Shown here in pieces: positions 21,324 through 31,030 of a DNA stretch of 64,000 nt (the stretch's first letter is position 1; each line of letters opens with the position of its first letter). Made by a program: the position numbers and the translations under genes. The stretch spans positions 62,001 through 126,000 of the forward strand of contig JAACJM010000033.1 of assembly GCA_013368315.1 (NCBI GenBank), read 5' to 3'. The notes under the pieces were generated by a model. It had not been told where the DNA came from. It saw only the letters and a list, made by a program, of their open reading frames with translations, and did no database searches. The stretch is from Tetrapyrgos nigripes. Lineage: Eukaryota > Basidiomycota > Agaricomycetes > Agaricales > Campanellaceae.

Positions 21324-22696
21324 ATGACTCACAGGAGTCATGTGACGTTGGGCCAAATGCTGAGCTGTATAGCTCCAAGCCACGACAGCAATTGCCATCC
21401 AAGTGCCGCATCATTTTTCCATCCCAAGTCCGTCATTCCAGGTCATTCCACAGTGACTCCTCTGACCCCTCTGACCCCATCTCCTTTCTTTACTTCTCTC
21501 CTCAATGGTGTTTTCACACTTCATGGAAGCTCTGACTATCGTGTTGGCAAGTAGCTCAGTCTCTCACAGTCAGACTATCATGTCGCTGTGCTACAGCTCT
21601 ACCCCATTCAAGACCAGCATTCCTCAAGACCAAACGTTTTCATTGTTTGTCACATGACAATAGTGGTCGGCACTTCCTCCTAGATGTAGAGAAGACGTTG
21701 ACTTCTCAGTGTAAGTCTTTCTACCATTTCTACGATTACTCTTCTGTTATGTACTCAGAACTAACAGAGTACTTAACCATCTTGCTCCCAGTTCTTCAAG
21801 ACCAAACACTATCGAAAAAACGTACATTGTCGCAGTGCAGGTGTCATTTGGGGCTTCCTCTTAGAGGGTAGGAGAGTATTCGTGAGGTGATCGTATTCTT
21901 ACTATCCCTGCTATTTCTTGTCTGTTCTGTACTCAGAAACTAAACGAATACCTGTCCGTTTTGCCAGAGCCTTCGTCCGAAATGACACTAAACTATTTTT
22001 CTGTATCACAATCGTGCTTTCAATCACTTCTTCTGTTATACTTACTATCCTTTCTATTTCTCGTCTCTATTGCACTGGGAAACTAACCTCATACATATCC
22101 ACCTTTCCAAAACTGCCTTCCAAATAAATGTGCATCGTCGCAGTGCAGGTGTCATTTGGGGCTTCCTCCTAGAGGGTAGGAGAGTATTTGTGAGGTGAGT
22201 GTATTCTTACTATCCCTGCTATTTCTCGTCTGTTCTGTACTCGGAAACTAAATGAATACCTGCCCATTTTGCCAGAGCCTTCGTCTGAAATGATGCTAAA
22301 CTATTTTTCTGTATCACAATCACACTTTCAATCACTTCTTCTGTATGGTGAGTCCTCCCTTGCTATACTTACTATCCTTTCTATTTCTCATCTCTATTGC
22401 ACTGGGAAACTAACCGCATACATATCCACCTTCCCAGAACTGCCTTCCAAAAGGACATCAAAACCATTTCAACACCAACCACTTTCAATTCCTCACCATT
22501 TTTCTTTGTGGTGAGTATATTCCTATTATTCACATCTGTTCTGGACTTAGAAGCTAACCAAATACGTTTCTGTTCTTCCAGAACCTCACTCATTATAAAT
22601 CACCCTCTTGTCTCTCTCCAGATTCCAAGGCAGCCCTTTCTGAATGCCAAGGATTCAAAACCAAAGGCTGAAGAGGTTTCGGAGAAGAGGACTTGA
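21324..22696 (+). CDS. Hypothetical multi-exon gene in the KDZ element
   Basis: A first exon from about 21,324 (Ser/Pro/Thr-rich, 'HPSAASFFHPKSVIPGHSTV') is followed by small exon-like pieces bounded by consensus introns: for example an intron of about 80 bp ending GCTCCCAG near 21,791, then an exon reading 'FFKTKHYRKNVHCRSAG' and 'VIWGFLLE', a GTAGG donor, and an exon 'EPSSEMTLNYFSVSQS'. These pieces recur in the second copy of a 308-bp duplication. No known domain is visible. It lies between cargo gene 2 (minus) and cargo gene 3 (minus), on the opposite strand to both. It may be an orphan cargo gene or just transcribed repeat; confidence is low. Confidence 0.3.
21815..22445. repeat. 308-bp tandem duplication
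   Basis: The block around 'gcagtgcaggtgtcatttgg' (21,832) recurs at 22,140, and the following 280 bp match with scattered C/T and A/G differences. The duplicated block contains two intron-like segments, so it resembles an exon-intron duplication. Confidence 0.75.
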
Positions 22697-22929
22697 GCAC
22701 CAGAGAGTCATTCTTCCCTCAGCACTCATTTTCCTTCTTACTGTCCTCTTTTGAACTCCTGGCTCTGTGATCATGCCCACAGTTCAACATCTGGTAGAGG
22801 GTTCAGACAAGGCTCAGGAGCCTGGGAGGGTTTTCTCCCTCATCTGGAACAAATTTTTAATTATTGTGGTGTATTACATCCTTATGCAATTACAATGACA
22901 ATGCCAATTACTAGTTCGACCACAGCTCG

Positions 22930-24157
22930 CTAGTCCAGCTCAACAACATCACCCTCCTCCAGCACCTCGATAACAGTCTGATTGCCTTCCTCGTATTCCA
23001 AGTACGCACAGCCATTTGCAATCTGGAAACGTTTGCATACAGGCTGTGGAGTACTCTGGGTCTGTTGAGCTCTTTTGGGGGCCCGAATACTCGCACTGGG
23101 TGCAAACACTTGTAATTCCTTGGATATACCAAGGAATTACATAAGACTTACACTGGTACACTCAATATGTAAGTCCACTTGACTTACTGAAGTATTATCA
23201 GGGACCACTGTGAGACTTTATGCCTTACAATGGTCATATATAATTGTTTCATTTTTTTTGGTCTCTGGTAATACTTCAGTAAGTCAAGTGGACTTACATA
23301 TTGAGTGTACCAGTGTAAGTCTTATGTAATTCCTCTGTATATCCAAGGAATTACAAGCGTTTGCATCCAGTGTCGGGAGGATAGAAGAAGGAAAATCAGG
23401 GTAGACTGGACCTCTGGCTTGGAGAGTGGAGGCACCAGAACTTTGCCTGCAGAGTTATCTGGAAAACATCACCAGGTTCACTGAGGCAGCCAGAGGAGAC
23501 ACATTTACCTGGAGTCTTTTCACGTTCTTCATTGCCCTTCTCCAAGTCCAATTCCTCTTCGCTCCCGTCATCACTGGCCTTGTCATCAATCTTGGTTTCG
23601 GTATCAGCCTCACTCCCATTATGGCTGGCCTTGTCACTAGGCTTCGTTTTGTTATCAGTTTTGGCCTCGCTGGCACTGGCATCTTCCTCGAGAGACTTGG
23701 TGTAGGCTCTCTGCAGGCCATCAGTAGTGAAGTCCCATGTTGCCATGGTGTCCTTGAGGAGCATTTTGTCCCTGAGTGAGAGCTTGTGGATGATGTGGTC
23801 ACAGCCACAGTGCTCCCGATTCTAAAAGGTGATGAGAGGGTGGCAAAGAGGGTGATATGAGCGGATTACAGAACACACCTCATCATCGCAGTAGAGTCTA
23901 CTGCTGCTGTGGTCAAACACTGCAGTGTGTACTAGGTCCCAGTACACTGGACACCTGGGAGTCTCAGCTATCGGGTAATGAATCTTTTGGGTGATGGTGA
24001 ATGCAGCCTCATTTTCAGGGCCAGTGGTTCTGAGCCAGGGGAGGTCCAGGTCTCTCACTGCATGTGGGAACAGCATGCAGTCGCAATCCAAAGCAAAGTT
24101 TTCGAGTTTGGTGAGCCTGTATTCAAGAGGAGAGGGTGGGCGGGTGTTGAAAGGCAT
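22930..24157 (-). pseudogene. KDZ cargo gene 3, uncharacterised, split by a MITE
   Basis: Exon 1 from the ATG at 24,157 reads 'RLTKLENFALDCDCMLFPHA' and 'IAETPRCPVYWDLVHTAVFD'; an intron of about 55 bp ends near 23,823. Exon 2 begins 'NREHCGCDHIIHKLSLRDKM' and continues into an acidic, repeat-like segment with two copies of 'DDKASDDGSE'/'SDKASHNGSE'. The last exon is interrupted by the 279-bp MITE at 23,094-23,372. With the MITE and one copy of its 3-bp duplication ignored, one frame runs through the junction and ends 'VIEVLEEGDVVELD' at a TAG (22,930). Apart from the insertion this part of the gene is open. Function unknown; the Cys pairs in exons 1-2 could bind metal. Confidence 0.5.
23094..23372. 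mobile_element. 279-bp MITE with CACTGG ends and TCG target duplication
   Basis: Left end 'CACTGGGTGCAAACACTTG' and right end 'AAGCGTTTGCATCCAGTG' are inverted copies, and the whole element is nearly palindromic, with a short unpaired loop around 23,215-23,260. It is flanked on both sides by 'tcg' (23,091-23,093 and 23,373-23,375). A 3-bp duplication with CACT-type ends fits the CACTA (CMC) superfamily. The same termini bound the 4.2-kb element at 46,803. Confidence 0.85.
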
Positions 24158-24468
24158 TGAGAGCAAGAAGGCAGTGGAGGGGCTTGGTTTGAGAGCGTAT
24201 ATTTTGATGGCAGTTTTTATAGTTTTTTTTTTTTCTTTTTGCCTGAAATGAAGCTGTTGGAGAGTCGTTTGGACAGTCTTTCCATGTCCACAATAAACAC
24301 AATAACATCTGCATTGTGCACTGTACTTGGCACGATAACAGTGGCCCTCTCGGCAACGTGGTGACCATAAGTGGTAAGCAAAATGGTGCATTGACGCGTT
24401 TTCTAAATTTCCTCAGCATACTTGCGTTTTTACAACCACCCTCTCTCCCTTGAAACCTCTGCCACGTA
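24158..24468. promoter_or_regulatory. Divergent intergenic region between cargo 3 and transposase
   Basis: Cargo gene 3 starts at 24,157 (minus) and the transposase at 24,469 (plus), leaving 311 bp that must hold both promoters if both are expressed. A run of T with 'tttttttttttctttttg' lies at about 24,226. No clear TATA box was seen. Minus-strand frames here contain Cys-rich chance peptides. Confidence 0.35.
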
Positions 24469-27400
24469 ATGTCTACTCAGCGACATGTTCGAGGATCAGG
24501 CTCAGTTGCCCAGGAACAGATTGCCCATTGTGCCCAACAGTTGAACGCAGATAAACCACCAACCAAGCTCCCTTGCCCTAAGAGGCAAAATTTGACAGTT
24601 TTTATGGGGACAGGAGTGTGGAATAGCAATGATGAGAATTTGGGAAAGTTCTGGAGTGTGGTATGTTTTGCTTGGTGTGATTGTCTGTCTGTCGTGCTCA
24701 AACTGACCTGCCTTTTGTTAGTGCAAAGAACCCAGTGGACGAGTCACTCATAGGCACTTCTACGAGTGCAAGCGTGGCCAAACTGGGTCCATCCTTGCTG
24801 CAGACCCTGTTATTGTGGCTTTGCTTCAATACCTGTCCCGACTTGACGATCCAACCCGCCAGCATCTCCCTGCTTCTAGAAATGAAGGCACAGGTAATGT
24901 GCCTGATGTCTCTCTCTGCCGCCCCCGACCTTTGGAGTCTCTGGAATTAGATCCTGAAGATGTTTTGCACTCTCCTCCGAGGAACTGCCACCGTTTGGAT
25001 CAGGATGAGGTAGACTACATCCACCTCCTGCAATTAATGATCAGCCAAGACCCAATCGCCACAATCCTTTCAACCAGGCCCAGTGCACAGTGCTAGATGG
25101 ACATATTCAGAAGTACCTAACACTGTACCCTGACAACAAGGTGATGAACGATTATCTGCAGGATGTTATTCCAAAGATTAAAGGTCATGCCACCTTCAGA
25201 AAACTTGGCCATCAGAAAACACCAGCTCAATGGGAGACTGTGAGTTAGTCTGGCATATCTTTACCATACTCTATTCCTGATATTGTAACGGCTTTATTTC
25301 CAGTCCATTAGGAGTCAATTTACTAATGCTCATGACAAACACAAAAGAAACGCTGACACCAACTCTGGCCCCATCAATACTGGAGGCCCAGCCAATACCA
25401 GTCACAGCTCACAGGATGCATGTTCTTCGTCATCCACTACAACCCCACCACACCGTTTGGCAGCTTCCTCACCACCTCCTTTCACACGGTCTTCACCACC
25501 ACCTCCTGTGCAAGCTTTGTTGATGAGTTCTCTGATTCGCAGCAATAGTCATGAACTAAGACCAAGTATTCCAAGCCTGCATCTTTCTAATGCAGTCAGT
25601 GTTGTTGTTTACATGGTAAGTGATGTGATTTTTCACATTCCCTTGTCCTCATGCTCCACCTGCAGGATTCTGATGAGTTTGGCATTCTTCACCTTCACCT
25701 TTGTCACTCAAGCAATGTGCTGGTCTTGGGGGATCATAAGCTTGCTTTGGGTGAGCTCGGATTGGAACTTGGATGTAGGTTGCAAAGGCTGGGGGAGGAT
25801 ACAGTATGGTACAATGTGGACTGGCAGAAAAGCATTCAGGTCGTACCTGATGCCCTGATCTATGTGAAGATGAAAGGACTTTGGTAAACATTTGTGCTTG
25901 AAAGACATTGTATGTCTATCTAGCTATGTTCCTTGCAAATTCTACCTTGGTGTACTACTTTTCTTTTTACAACATCATGACATTCATTGTTCTCTTTCAT
26001 GCCTTCTGTTACTCTACTTCTCTCTCTCCTTCACGTTCTTGATACTTGTCAATTTAATTGTTCATTCGGATCTCATCTCATTATCTGTATTTGTCGAACT
26101 GTTTGGTTTCTTTTGTTTCTGTTTCTTTTGTGTCTTTCTCCATATTTGTTGGATTGTTTGGCTTGCTTTTGTCAATAGTGGCATTGTGCATTTCTACCCC
26201 CAATCTCAATCTTCTCCCCATTCATCTACATTGTTTTCCCTTTGCAAGACTACCTTCATCCTCCTTATGTCTAACAGCAAATGAAGAAAGAACGTCAACG
26301 TTGATGAAGCAGCAGAGCTGGAGCGAAACAAAAGACACAGAGTAACTGGCAATAAATGTACAACTGTCCAGGCTGATGGCAGTTGAGTTACGCGCACTGC
26401 TCAATCTTCACATGCTGCTCCATTGCCAGCAGTCTCAGTGTCTCTTTCCACAACAATCTCTCGACTTGATAGCCTGCCAGCATCAACTGAAGTACCAGTG
26501 GAGGAATCCCTGGCCCAAGACCAAGACTCTTCAGGAAGTGAGGATAAGGATAGTCTGCCAAAGTGTTCACAGGTGCAAGCTCTGCAACGGCATTCTCAAG
26601 AGCTGAGACTAACTTCTTTATTCCAGAATACTCAAGCACTCCTTGACTTTCTGGCCATGCTCTCCACCCTCATCCATCAATGGCTGGCCCATGAAAATAA
26701 TCCTCACAGTGCAGACAAGTGTGCATGCAGTCAGGGCAACTGCCTCATGCAGTGTGAAGATTGCTTATTCTATGAAGCATCTTGCCCAGACTGCCTTGTA
26801 GATTGGCACCATTCTATGCCTCTTCATTGGGCCCTTGTCTGGGATACAGCACTGGGTTTTTATCGCCAGCATGATATCAGTGCCCTGTGACCTGAAGGCT
26901 ACACTATCCAACCCAGTCACTGCAACGGTATCTGCCCCAGTGCATTCAAACCTATCAAGTTCATTATCACACACTCAAATGGTGTTCACGGCACACTGGT
27001 ATCTTTCTGCGAGTGCTTGAAAGCAGACCAGTCCCATGTCACACAGCTTATGCAGGCCAAACTCTTCCTGAGCTCCCCCAAGGAACCTGTCTCAGCCTAT
27101 TCCTTTGCTGTTCTCAGGCAGTATGACCTCCACAGTCTGCAGGCCAAAATTGGGGCATACGACTACACTCAAGTGCTTCACCGACTCACTGACAATGTCT
27201 TCACGCACCTGGTCAATGTAAGTTACCTTTTGATTGCCAAGTATTTTGCCCTGTTTCTGAGCTGCCTTTTTAGGACCCATATCAAGCATCTGGCATTATA
27301 TGGTGTCCAGAATATGTCTGGGGCAGGAGCATGGTATTGATCGCTGCTTCTCCCATCTTCCTCCTGGTTCCCTCACTGTTCGCTGTCCTGCGTGCTTGGA

Positions 27401-30232
27401 TCCAAATGTCAACATGCGAGGAGAGTGGTGGCAAGCTCTACCCAAAAATTATCTTCGCCATTTAAATCAAATTCATGTCACTCTTGATGGAAACCATCAA
27501 ATGAATCAATTTTACAAAAACACGGACCCATTTGACAAATCTCTTTATGACAGTCACTCCTATTTTCCCGACGCTCTCAAATATCTTGCCCATTTGACTA
27601 AGGCAGGTGCTATCAGCGCAGAGGTATGCAAGATCAAACTGTCTTACACTTGTGTCGTTTAGAATAATGCCACTCACTGTAACCATCTCAAGGTCATTGC
27701 CAACCAAGCCCATATTCAAAATCAGAACTGTGCCAAGTCTGGAGGTGTCAACACGCAATGTGATTACGTCTTTGTGCTGTCTACGGCTGACATGCATAAT
27801 GGGGAGAAGTGAGTTATTTAATTTTGTTTTCTTCCACTGTCTGAATTGTACCAATAACAGCTGCTTTCAAGGTTTGCAAATGTCAATGCATCACTCCACC
27901 ATAGCTTCGAGATGAGTGGCTTTGGTGATAGCAAGACGAACCATCATCAACAAGAGATACTTGTTAGGCTGTCTTATGAAGCTAATTGTGCATATTCTGT
28001 TCATTTGGGTGAGCAGTTTGTATCTTCCACCTACTTGGAAGACCAAAAGGAGTTTGTGATCTGTTTTGAGCATGGGATACCCGACTTGCATATCAAGGGC
28101 CATAAATATGATTGCATTGTTGTTTTTGGCCATCCATACTATTGGTGTGCTGGGCGCTTTCATGGCAAGACTGCAGAATATTATTGGGTGGAGTTGAATC
28201 AAGTTGGTGCCTTTACTCGACAGATGAATGATGGGCACCGCAAAGACACAATCATAGCCCACCACATGGACTGGAACTGGAGGAAAACAATCAACTTGGG
28301 TGAGTTTTTTTGTTACCAACTCTAAAATGCTTGTCTGACAGGTATTTAGCAGATCGGTTGGCTCAAGATTTAGATTTTGGGCACCGTCAGTACCAGCAGA
28401 AGCATGAACAGCTTCAGCAACTATCTCAGGCCAATCTAGTCCATGCACGCCAGTGGTCACATCTTTCTCAGGAGCCTGAAGAAGTTGTTATTGGCCACAA
28501 GAAGTATTGGGTTAGTGTTTATCACCGGTGGCCTCAGGTGCTTTTGGGTCAGATAGGAGACACAGGCACTGTAGCCTCACACGTAAAACCTACTTCAGTT
28601 GAAGCTTTTTTCAAAAAAGCCTTTGACTGTGAATGCCTCCAGTTAAGACGTTTCTCGAAATGTCTAACAGTTTCTCAGACAGGAAATTCAGGAAATCAAG
28701 TGGAGGAACAGGAAGAACCCTGATGGTATATCTGTTATCGACACGCAGGAGTTAGCTACTCAGTCAAACGGACTCATCAAGGCCCTCAAGGAGTTCTGAG
28801 TTCACCAAGAGGAAGTAATGCCCTGTGACCTGTTGGTTGCTTTACCGATGAAAAAGGGATGCCAACTGGAAGATGAAAGTCTTCTTCTCCCTTCTGACAT
28901 CAGTGAAGGGGACCGAGTGAAGCATGAGCTTTCTGCACTCACCATGCAGGAAGTCTCTTTACAGGAGGCACAAGTGAACAAGGAGATATGCAAAGTGAAG
29001 ACTGTTTGCTGATCAATTGGTACGATGCTACTATTCCACCAAGATTGCAAAACCCGCTCTGAACATGCTGTTGCTAATGTCTTTGTCCAATGAGACCGAC
29101 ACATTACCACTTACAATCATTCCCGGGGATGCCTTATTTGTCGGGGACACATCGCACCCAATGATCTGAACTTGCCATTCCTCTTTCTTAAACCTGAAGA
29201 TACCCATTGTGGGGATGTCAACGTCAAGCATTGGACTGGAGACTCCAAAAGGAAAGATGGATTATTGTGGATGCTAGGAGCAGTGTCAGATCTTCTCACT
29301 GGAGTGGAGCCTGATGAGGATCTTCCTGTCGGTCTCAATAGAGATCTGATTCCCTTTCCCTTGGTTACCCCAACCAGACAGACACAACACGAGTCTCGTG
29401 AGTGACAATAATTGCAAAACCTCAATCCCTTCACTAATTATACATGTTGTTATCTAGATCCTACCAGTTGTCGCAAGTCCAAAGAGTCTACCATTAATCC
29501 CCAAAAGATCCAGGATCTTGATACAGAAGTTGAATTAGTGGCTGACAATAGTGATGCTGATGATACTGCTGATGTTGATGGTGTCCAGCTCACTGCTCAG
29601 GAGAAAAGGTCAAGGAAGAAAGATAAGAGTAAGTGGTCGTTTTTCTGTGACAATTCCAATTTTCAACATCCGTCTTTTTTTCTTCTTTTTTCAGAATTTC
29701 GTAAAGATACTTGGCTCTGGTCCAATGGTACTCGTGCTACCATTGACAAAAAAGCTCTAGAGGAATGGGAGGAGGAAGGTTAGCATTTCTATTCCCATCA
29801 TTCTGTGTAATTGGCTGAGCAAGAACAGGTGATCGTGTGCAATGGATGCGTGCTGAGGTGGAAATGTACCGATGGATGGAGCAGTTTGAACTTAAGCATG
29901 CTGAGTTCAAACGCTTTGTCCTCTTTTTCTGCTGACTGAGTGAGGCGTGGTTATCATTGACGCAATGTGCTGTGACAGCTGGTCATTCAGCATTTGCAAA
30001 GTGGCAGGCTGCAATGTACAACGATCTTGCAGAGGATGCTGACCTACAGTACAAAAAGGTTGCTCACCCTGCCTTCATGGAATTACCAGATACGACAATC
30101 TTAGCAGACCAGGTTGAGGAGTGGCAAACTGACCAGGTGGCTTGGATGAAGAATCTGGTAAGCACAACCATTGTTACTCAGAATACGGTCTGATGTTTTA
30201 ATCTTTGCAGGGTATTAAGTTGGCATATCTGG
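24469..30232 (+). pseudogene. KDZ-family transposase, decayed
   Basis: The exons read in order: N-terminus 'STQRHVRGSGSVAQEQIAHC' (24,469); 'MKGLW' end of a domain (25,887); a Cys-rich segment 'CACSQGNCLMQCEDCLFYEA' followed by 'CPDCLVDWHHSMPLHW' (26,730-26,830), the CxC-type zinc module common in these transposases; 'FCECLK' (27,007); 'RLTDNVFTHLVN' (27,190); 'CPACLDPNVNMRG' and 'TLDGNHQMNQFYK' (27,390-27,520), matching the DGN/DAN block of the KDZ core; 'STADMHNGEK' (27,780); and 'QVGAFTRQMNDGHRKDTI' then 'HHMDWNWRKT' (28,200-28,290), the late conserved block. A charged C-terminal region runs to about 30,230. In-frame TGA codons at 26,888, 28,797, 29,010 and 29,091 break it, so no full enzyme is made. 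Confidence 0.75.
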
Positions 30233-30239
30233 TAAGTTC

Positions 30240-30900
30240 TGACTTTTATACTTAAGTTTTCAGTTGATTGATATGACTTACAGGATGCTTAATCATTATT
30301 GTGAGACTTAAGTTTTGCTTAGGAGTGGAAATTAAGTCTGCACTCAGGCCTTCTCGCTATACATGTGTTGAGACTTTTGAGACTCAAGTTCACTTAAGTC
30401 GACACTCAGGCTTTTGTATTTTCCACCATTTTTTGGTCGTATGTTCATTGACCTAAGGAGAATCAGCGACCTAAGTCTCCATTCAGGTCTTTCTTTTCAA
30501 TTTTCATTTCACTGTCCGGTGTTTGTCACTGTTGGAGGCTTAAGTTTGCATGCACAACTTGCAACACCAACTTAAGTCTTCTTCACCTAGGTCCTGCCTT
30601 TCGTTTTCATTTCATCTCTAGTCTGTGTGGTTTTATTCATGTATTGTGTGTTCGCTATTCTTGGAGACTCGGTGACTTAAGTCTCCACTTGGGTCTTTCT
30701 TTCATTTGGCATTTCACTGTCCAGTGCTCATTACTGTTGGAGACTTAAGTTTGCGTGCACAACTTGCAACGCTGACTTAAGTCCTCTTCACCTAGATCTT
30801 TCCTTTCATTTTCTTTTCATCTCTAGTCTGTGTGGTACCAAGATCTTGCTGAAATAGCTACTTAAGTAAATACTTAAGTTGATGACAGCTATACTATTGC
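30240..30900. repeat. Right subterminal repeats of the KDZ element
   Basis: About a dozen copies of 'acttaagt' or close variants. A block of about 170 bp at 30,460 is repeated about 202 bp further on (from 30,665), including 'cacaacttgcaac' and 'atttcatctctagtctgtgt'. It mirrors the left subterminal cluster at 14,165-14,545. Confidence 0.75.
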
Positions 30901-30954
30901 TCATAGCACTAATTTGCATCTGGTTGGCAAACTGAAGTTTAACTTGAGTGAAGT

Positions 30955-31007
30955 GATCAAAACTTTAGTCAAATGTCCTCCGATTCAACTTTACTTAAGT
31001 TAAGTTA
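30955..31007 (-). repeat. Right terminal inverted repeat of the KDZ element
   Basis: 'atgtcctccgattcaacttt' followed by 'acttaagttaa' pairs with the left end at 14,024-14,075. Host kinase sequence resumes by about 31,031 ('ggggtgatactctatgtcat'). Confidence 0.75.
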
Positions 31008-31030
31008 ATATGGTTACGGGTTTCAAGTTC

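Larger units (their letters stand above)
14024..31007. mobile_element. KDZ DNA transposon, about 17 kb, with cargo genes
   Basis: The ends are inverted: 'gtaaagttgaatcggaggac' at about 14,035 on plus matches the reverse complement at about 30,970-30,995, and the match extends to roughly 14,024 and 31,007. Dense ACTTAAGT/ACTCAAGT motifs lie just inside each end. The flanks are two halves of one Snf1 kinase exon ('YAGPEIDV' | 'GVILYVML'), so the boundaries are supported by the host gene. It contains a KDZ-type transposase (plus) and three minus-strand companion genes. No perfect target duplication could be read; the outermost bases are uncertain by several bp. Confidence 0.75.

Noticed and set aside
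22911..23161. Alternative minus-strand frames at the end of cargo gene 3
   Set aside because: They cross the MITE end; the frame ending in VVELD is continuous only when the MITE is excluded.
25892..26345. Long Phe/Leu/Ser-rich plus frames inside the transposase
   Set aside because: Pyrimidine-rich sequence between transposase exons; it reads as a chance membrane-like frame and falls where an intron is expected.
14024..31007. A TET/JBP-type dioxygenase, known to accompany some KDZ elements
   Set aside because: I looked for the HxD..H..R pattern in the cargo frames and did not find a convincing match.
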